From: an uncultured Paracoccus sp.
GTDB taxonomy: Bacteria; Pseudomonadota; Alphaproteobacteria; Rhodobacterales; Rhodobacteraceae
Length of the DNA stretch: 32,388 nt
Direction: 5' to 3'
Assembly (NCBI RefSeq): GCF_945915435.1
Contig: NZ_CAMEFG010000042.1
Span: 1-32,388, forward strand
Shown here piece by piece: positions 27,420 through 32,388 of this stretch (position 1 is its first letter; each line of letters begins with the position of its first letter). A model generated the notes under the pieces. That model did not search any database. It was not told the origin of the DNA and worked only from the letters and a program-made list of their open reading frames with translations. Both the position numbers and the translations under genes were made by a program.

Positions 27420-29417
27420 ATGGGACCCCATGACGACAGCACCGCCGGGGCCGGCCCCCGGCGGGTTTTCGTGTTCAACGGCGGCTTTCTGCGCGCGCCT
27501 CGCCTGCGCCGGATCATGGAGCTGGCCGGATATGCCCCCCGCATCGGCCTGCCCGGTCCGGGCGATGCCGTCGCCATCTGGGGGGCAAGCCCCACCGCCT
27601 GGCGGGGCGAGGCCGTGGCGCGCCGCTGCGGCACCGATGTCATCCGGGTCGAGGACGCCTTCCTGCGATCCGTCCTGCCGGGCCGGGCGCGGGGCCATGT
27701 CGCCCGGCGCGGTCCCATCGGCCTGCTGATCGACCCGCTGGGGCTGCATTTCGACCCTGATGCGCCCTCGCTGATCGAAGCCTTCGCGATGGGCGGCAAG
27801 GCGCGCGGGATGGCGGCGCAGGCCCGCGCCGCCATCGACCGGCTGATCGCGGCGGATCTGTCGAAATACAACGCGCATCTGCCCGGCACCGCCGCGCCGA
27901 CGCCGGGCCATGTCACGGTGATCGACCAGACGCGCGGCGATGCCTCGTTGCAAGGTGCCGGGCGCGCGGATTTCCTGCGCATGTTGCAGGCGGCGCGCGA
28001 CGAAAACCCGGGCCTGCCCGTCCTGATCCGCAGCCACCCCGAAACCGCCGCCGGGCTGCGTCCGGGCCATCTGCACCCCGGCGACCTGCGCCCCGGCGAC
28101 GGTTTCTGCGACGCCCCCCTGTCGCCCTGGCGGCTGCTGGAGGGCGCGGCACGGGTCTACGCCTGGTCCTCGCAACTGGGGTATGAGGCGATGCTGGCAG
28201 GCCATCGCCCCCGCATCTTCGGCCAGCCCTTCTATGCCGGATGGGGGCTTTCCGACGACGAAACCGCCATCCCCCGCCGCACCCCTTGCGGGATCGAGAC
28301 GCTTTTCGCCGCCAGCCATCTTCTGGCCCCGCATTGGTATGATCCCTGCCGTGACCGGCTGTGCGATTTCGAAACCGCCCTGCGCCAGATCGAGGCCGAG
28401 GCCGCCGCCTGGCGCCAGGATCACGCGGGCCATCTGGCCCACGGCATCCGCCTGTGGAAGCGCCCGGCGATCGCGCGCATCTTCGGCAATGGCAAGGGCG
28501 TGCGGTTTGCCGCCAGGCCCGGCCCGCGCGTGACGCTGGCATGGGCAAGCCACGAGGCCCCGGTCCCGCAGGCGCTGCGGGTCGAGGACGGCTTCCTGCG
28601 CTCTCGCGGGTTGGGCGCGGAACTGGTGCCGCCGCTGTCGCTGGTGGCCGACGATCTGGGCATCTACTACGACCCCCGCCGCGAAAGCCGGCTGGAACGC
28701 CTGCTCGCCACCCCCCTGCCGCCGGGGGGCGCGGCACGGGCAAAGGCGCTGATCGCGCGGCTGGTCGAGGGCGATTTCACGAAATACAACCTGCAAGGCG
28801 GGTTGCCGCCCCTGCCCCCGGCCACCGGCCACCGCATCCTGGTGCCGGGCCAGGTCGAGGACGACGCCTCTATCCGCCTCGGCGCGGGGGTTGAACGCGG
28901 CAACCTGGACCTGCTGCGCCGGGTGCGGCGCGAAAACCCCGATGCCATCGTGATCTACAAGCCCCACCCCGATGTCGAGGCCGGGCTGCGCCCCGGCGCC
29001 ATCCCGGCGGGCAGCCTGGACGGGCTGGCGGATGTGGTGGCCAACCGCGCCTCGGCCGCCGCGCTGATGGGGGTTGTGGATGCGGTCTGGACGATCACCT
29101 CGACGCTGGGATTCGAGGCACTGCTGCGCGGGCTGCCCGTCACCACGCTGGGCGCGCCCTTCTATGCGGGTTGGGGGCTGACGCGCGATCTTGGCCCGGT
29201 GCCCGCGCGGCGGCAGGCAAGGCCCGGTCTGGCCGGGCTGGTCCATGCCGCGCTGATCGCCTATCCGCGCTATTTCGACCCTCAGACCGGCCTGCCCTGC
29301 CCGGTCGAAGTCGCGCTGGACCGGCTGGCCGACCCGACGCCCGCACCCCGCGGCCTGCGCATCCTTGCCAAGGCGCAAGGCGCGATGGCGGGCCATTCGT
29401 GGATGTGGCGGCGGTAG
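27420..29417 (+). CDS. kpsC: Capsule linker beta-Kdo transferase, KpsC type (two glycosyltransferase modules)
   Basis: KpsC extends the poly-Kdo linker by alternating beta-2,4 and beta-2,7 linkages, using two tandem glycosyltransferase modules. The 665-residue protein shows the duplication: RVEDAFLRS, DPLGLHFD, SKYN, IRSHPET and SQLGYEAMLAG in the first half; RVEDGFLRSRGLGAEL, DDLGIYYDPRRES, TKYN, PGQVEDDAS, YKPHPDVEAG and STLGFEALLRGLPV in the second. The product starts at ATG 27420, 4 bases after the OPX stop with AGG upstream, so the two are translationally coupled. It is convergent with ribD, 11 bases away. Confidence 0.9.
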   Translation: MGPHDDSTAGAGPRRVFVFNGGFLRAPRLRRIMELAGYAPRIGLPGPGDAVAIWGASPTAWRGEAVARRCGTDVIRVEDAFLRSVLPGRARGHVARRGPIGLLIDPLGLHFDPDAPSLIEAFAMGGKARGMAAQARAAIDRLIAADLSKYNAHLPGTAAPTPGHVTVIDQTRGDASLQGAGRADFLRMLQAARDENPGLPVLIRSHPETAAGLRPGHLHPGDLRPGDGFCDAPLSPWRLLEGAARVYAWSSQLGYEAMLAGHRPRIFGQPFYAGWGLSDDETAIPRRTPCGIETLFAASHLLAPHWYDPCRDRLCDFETALRQIEAEAAAWRQDHAGHLAHGIRLWKRPAIARIFGNGKGVRFAARPGPRVTLAWASHEAPVPQALRVEDGFLRSRGLGAELVPPLSLVADDLGIYYDPRRESRLERLLATPLPPGGAARAKALIARLVEGDFTKYNLQGGLPPLPPATGHRILVPGQVEDDASIRLGAGVERGNLDLLRRVRRENPDAIVIYKPHPDVEAGLRPGAIPAGSLDGLADVVANRASAAALMGVVDAVWTITSTLGFEALLRGLPVTTLGAPFYAGWGLTRDLGPVPARRQARPGLAGLVHAALIAYPRYFDPQTGLPCPVEVALDRLADPTPAPRGLRILAKAQGAMAGHSWMWRR

Positions 29418-29428
29418 GCCGCGCCCCT

Positions 29429-30433
29429 TCAGCCCCGCACCCAGCGATGGAAGAGGTCCGGTCCCAGCACACGGCTTTCAACCAGCGCAAAACGGGGCGC
29501 ATCGGCCAGGGCGGGCAGGTCCAGCGGACCGATGGCGGGCCGCCCGGTGGCACCGATCGCCAGCCCGGCGGTATAGCCGACCAGTTCATCCACCAGCCCC
29601 GCGCGCAGAAGCGAGGCCGCCAACTGCCCGCCCCCTTCGCAAAAGACGCGCGTCAGCCCCCGCGCGCCCAGTTCCGCCAGCATTTCGGCAGGCCCGCCCC
29701 CGACCTGCCAGAGCGAGCCGTGGTCCGGCCCCTCGGGTGGCAGATCGGGGATCGGTCCTTCGGCGGCCACGACCCGCACGGGCTGGCGGACGGGGCCGAA
29801 GCCGCGCACGTTCAGCGCGGGCCGGTCGGCGCGCGCGGTGCCGCCGCCGACCATCACCGCGTCATGGCGCAGCCGCAGCGCATGGACATGGCGGCGCGCA
29901 AGCGGGCCGGTAATCCAGCGGCTTTCACCGGATTCCAGCGCGATCCGCCCGTCGAAACTGGTCGCCAGCTTCAGCGTCACCATCGGGCGCCCCTGCGTCA
30001 CCCGCAGCAGGAAACCGCGTTGCAGGTGTTCCGCCTGCGCGCGCAGCACGTCGCGGGTGACACCGAGGCCCCCCCTTTCCAGGATCGCATATCCGCGCCC
30101 CGCCACGCGCGGATCGGGATCGGTCAGCGCCCCCACGACGCGCGAGACACCGGCAGCCACCAGCGCCTCGGCGCAGGGGGGGGTCTTGCCGTGATGGGCG
30201 CAGGGTTCCAGCGTGACATAGGCGGTCGCGCCGCGCGCGCGCGTGGCCGCCTGCGTCAGGGCCATGACCTCGGCATGGGGACGCCCGCCGGGCTGGGTCC
30301 AGCCGCGCCCGACCACGATGCCGTCGCGGACCAGGACGCAGCCGACCGCCGGGTTCGGCCAGACATTGCCCAGCCCCCGCCGCGCCAGCACCAGCGCATG
30401 GGCCATGTGGCGGCTGTCGCCCTCTGCGCTCAT
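29429..30433 (-). CDS. ribD: Bifunctional riboflavin deaminase-reductase
   Basis: It deaminates and then reduces the pyrimidine intermediate of riboflavin synthesis. The 334-residue protein has an N-terminal zinc deaminase domain with HAEV (His 53, Glu 55) and [11 protein letters not shown] (Cys 78 and 87), and a C-terminal reductase domain of the dihydrofolate reductase fold with [29 protein letters not shown] and [13 protein letters not shown]. Its start overlaps nrdR as ATGA, so the two are coupled. It is cut off from ribE by the antiparallel capsule genes. Confidence 0.95.
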   Translation of the reverse strand: MSAEGDSRHMAHALVLARRGLGNVWPNPAVGCVLVRDGIVVGRGWTQPGGRPHAEVMALTQAATRARGATAYVTLEPCAHHGKTPPCAEALVAAGVSRVVGALTDPDPRVAGRGYAILERGGLGVTRDVLRAQAEHLQRGFLLRVTQGRPMVTLKLATSFDGRIALESGESRWITGPLARRHVHALRLRHDAVMVGGGTARADRPALNVRGFGPVRQPVRVVAAEGPIPDLPPEGPDHGSLWQVGGGPAEMLAELGARGLTRVFCEGGGQLAASLLRAGLVDELVGYTAGLAIGATGRPAIGPLDLPALADAPRFALVESRVLGPDLFHRWVRG

Positions 30434-30894
30434 TCCTCGACGATGCCGGGGCGCAGTTCGGATACGAACTTGTCGAAATCGTCCGCCGCCTGGAAGTTCT
30501 TGTAGACGCTGGCGAAACGGACATAGGCGACGGTGTCGATGCGCGAAAGCGTCTCCATCACGATCTCGCCGACGACCTTCGAGGGGATGTCGGATTCCCC
30601 CAGGCTTTCCAGCCGCCGAACGATGCCGGAAATCATCTGGTCGATCCGCTCTGGCTCGACCGGGCGCTTCTGCATGGCGATGCGGATCGAGCGTTCCAGT
30701 TTCGAGCGGTCGAAATTCTCGCGCCGTCCGCTGGACTTGACCACGACCAGATCGCGCAGTTGCACACGTTCATAGGTGGTGAAGCGACCGCCGCAGGCCG
30801 GGCAGAAACGGCGCCTGCGAATGGCGACGTTATCCTCGGCCGGGCGCGAATCCTTGACCTGGGTGTCGTTGTTCCCACAAAATGGGCAGCGCAT
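30430..30894 (-). CDS. nrdR: Transcriptional repressor NrdR
   Basis: A 154-residue zinc-ribbon and ATP-cone repressor of ribonucleotide reductase genes. The zinc ribbon uses Cys 3, 6, 31 and 34 (MRCPFC, CPAC), followed by [19 protein letters not shown], and the ATP-cone spans about 49-139 ([18 protein letters not shown]...). ATG 30894 has GGGGGA upstream. It is coupled to ribD, a frequent pairing in proteobacteria, and is the first gene of that unit. Confidence 0.96.
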   Translation of the reverse strand: MRCPFCGNNDTQVKDSRPAEDNVAIRRRRFCPACGGRFTTYERVQLRDLVVVKSSGRRENFDRSKLERSIRIAMQKRPVEPERIDQMISGIVRRLESLGESDIPSKVVGEIVMETLSRIDTVAYVRFASVYKNFQAADDFDKFVSELRPGIVEE

Positions 30895-30976
30895 ATCTTG
30901 TCCCCCGACGTTCCGCGACCGCAGTTGCGGCAGTCGCCCCGCGATGGGTTGGGCGGAACTGCCGTCAAGCCACTAA

Positions 30977-32293
<1,317 letters not shown>

Positions 32294-32314
32294 GGCCCCG
32301 CCGGACGGAAAAGG

Positions 32315-32344
32315 AAAGGCCCCCGCCGCGGCGGGGGCCTTTTC
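32315..32344 (+). terminator. Strong rho-independent terminator of the TRAP binding-protein gene
   Basis: A 13-bp perfect inverted repeat AAAGGCCCCCGCC / GGCGGGGGCCTTT (32315-32327, 32330-32342) with a two-base apex, followed by T residues, lies 21 bases after the stop. In practice the apex would open by a pair or two. Confidence 0.85.
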
Positions 32345-32388
32345 CATCGGGCCAGCTTAACATCACCCGGTTTCACATCGCGCCTTCC

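Overview
The window is about 32 kb of GC-rich chromosome from an alphaproteobacterium of the Rhodobacteraceae, most like Paracoccus or a close relative. This rests on several lineage-typical features: a fused ATP sulfurylase-APS kinase, YbjN, DUF1150 and MmcB proteins, a RibB with a dead RibA-like tail, a tRNA-His with A73 and no encoded G-1, and a TakP-like TRAP binding protein. No database search was possible, so the genus is an inference. Most of the window is housekeeping DNA. I see no transposase, integrase, CRISPR array or rRNA.

Layout. 1-2977 (+): the C-terminal part of cobT and a long aminopeptidase P. 2993-5341: a DUF475/TerC-like membrane protein (-), divergent from a PhnM-like amidohydrolase (+) that has lost its metal-ligand motifs. 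5407-8314 (-): a csbD-like stress gene, then the tightly packed run ybjN-proC-csaA-hydroxyacid dehydrogenase. 8576-9547 (+): cobC, overlapping purK tail to tail. 9526-11323 (-): purE-purK and a small DUF465 gene. 11490-12139 (+): an hsp20-DUF1150 pair. 12158-12999 (-): a marR gene and a small ABM-like gene with a tandem operator. 13106-15977 (-): sat-cysC fusion and trxB. 16186-16680 (+): an Lrp/AsnC regulator.

16681-18788 holds a cryptic coding-like tract and two overlapping genes for unrecognised membrane proteins (-), directly downstream of the 3' end of tRNA-His (18901-18977, -). This is the least explained part of the window and the best candidate for something undescribed. 19080-20992: a small DUF6324-like gene (+), mmcB (-) and a DUF481 outer-membrane barrel (-).

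21399-30894 is a split riboflavin locus on the minus strand. nrdR-ribD (30894 to 29429) is separated from ribE-ribBX-ribH-nusB-small membrane protein (24598 to 21399) by three plus-strand genes for group-2-capsule-type Kdo-linker synthesis and export (kpsS, an OPX lipoprotein, kpsC; 24801-29417). ribD, ribE, ribB and ribH together cover much of riboflavin synthesis, but no intact GTP cyclohydrolase II is present in the window. 31169-32293 (+): a Tat-exported TRAP binding protein closed by a strong terminator.
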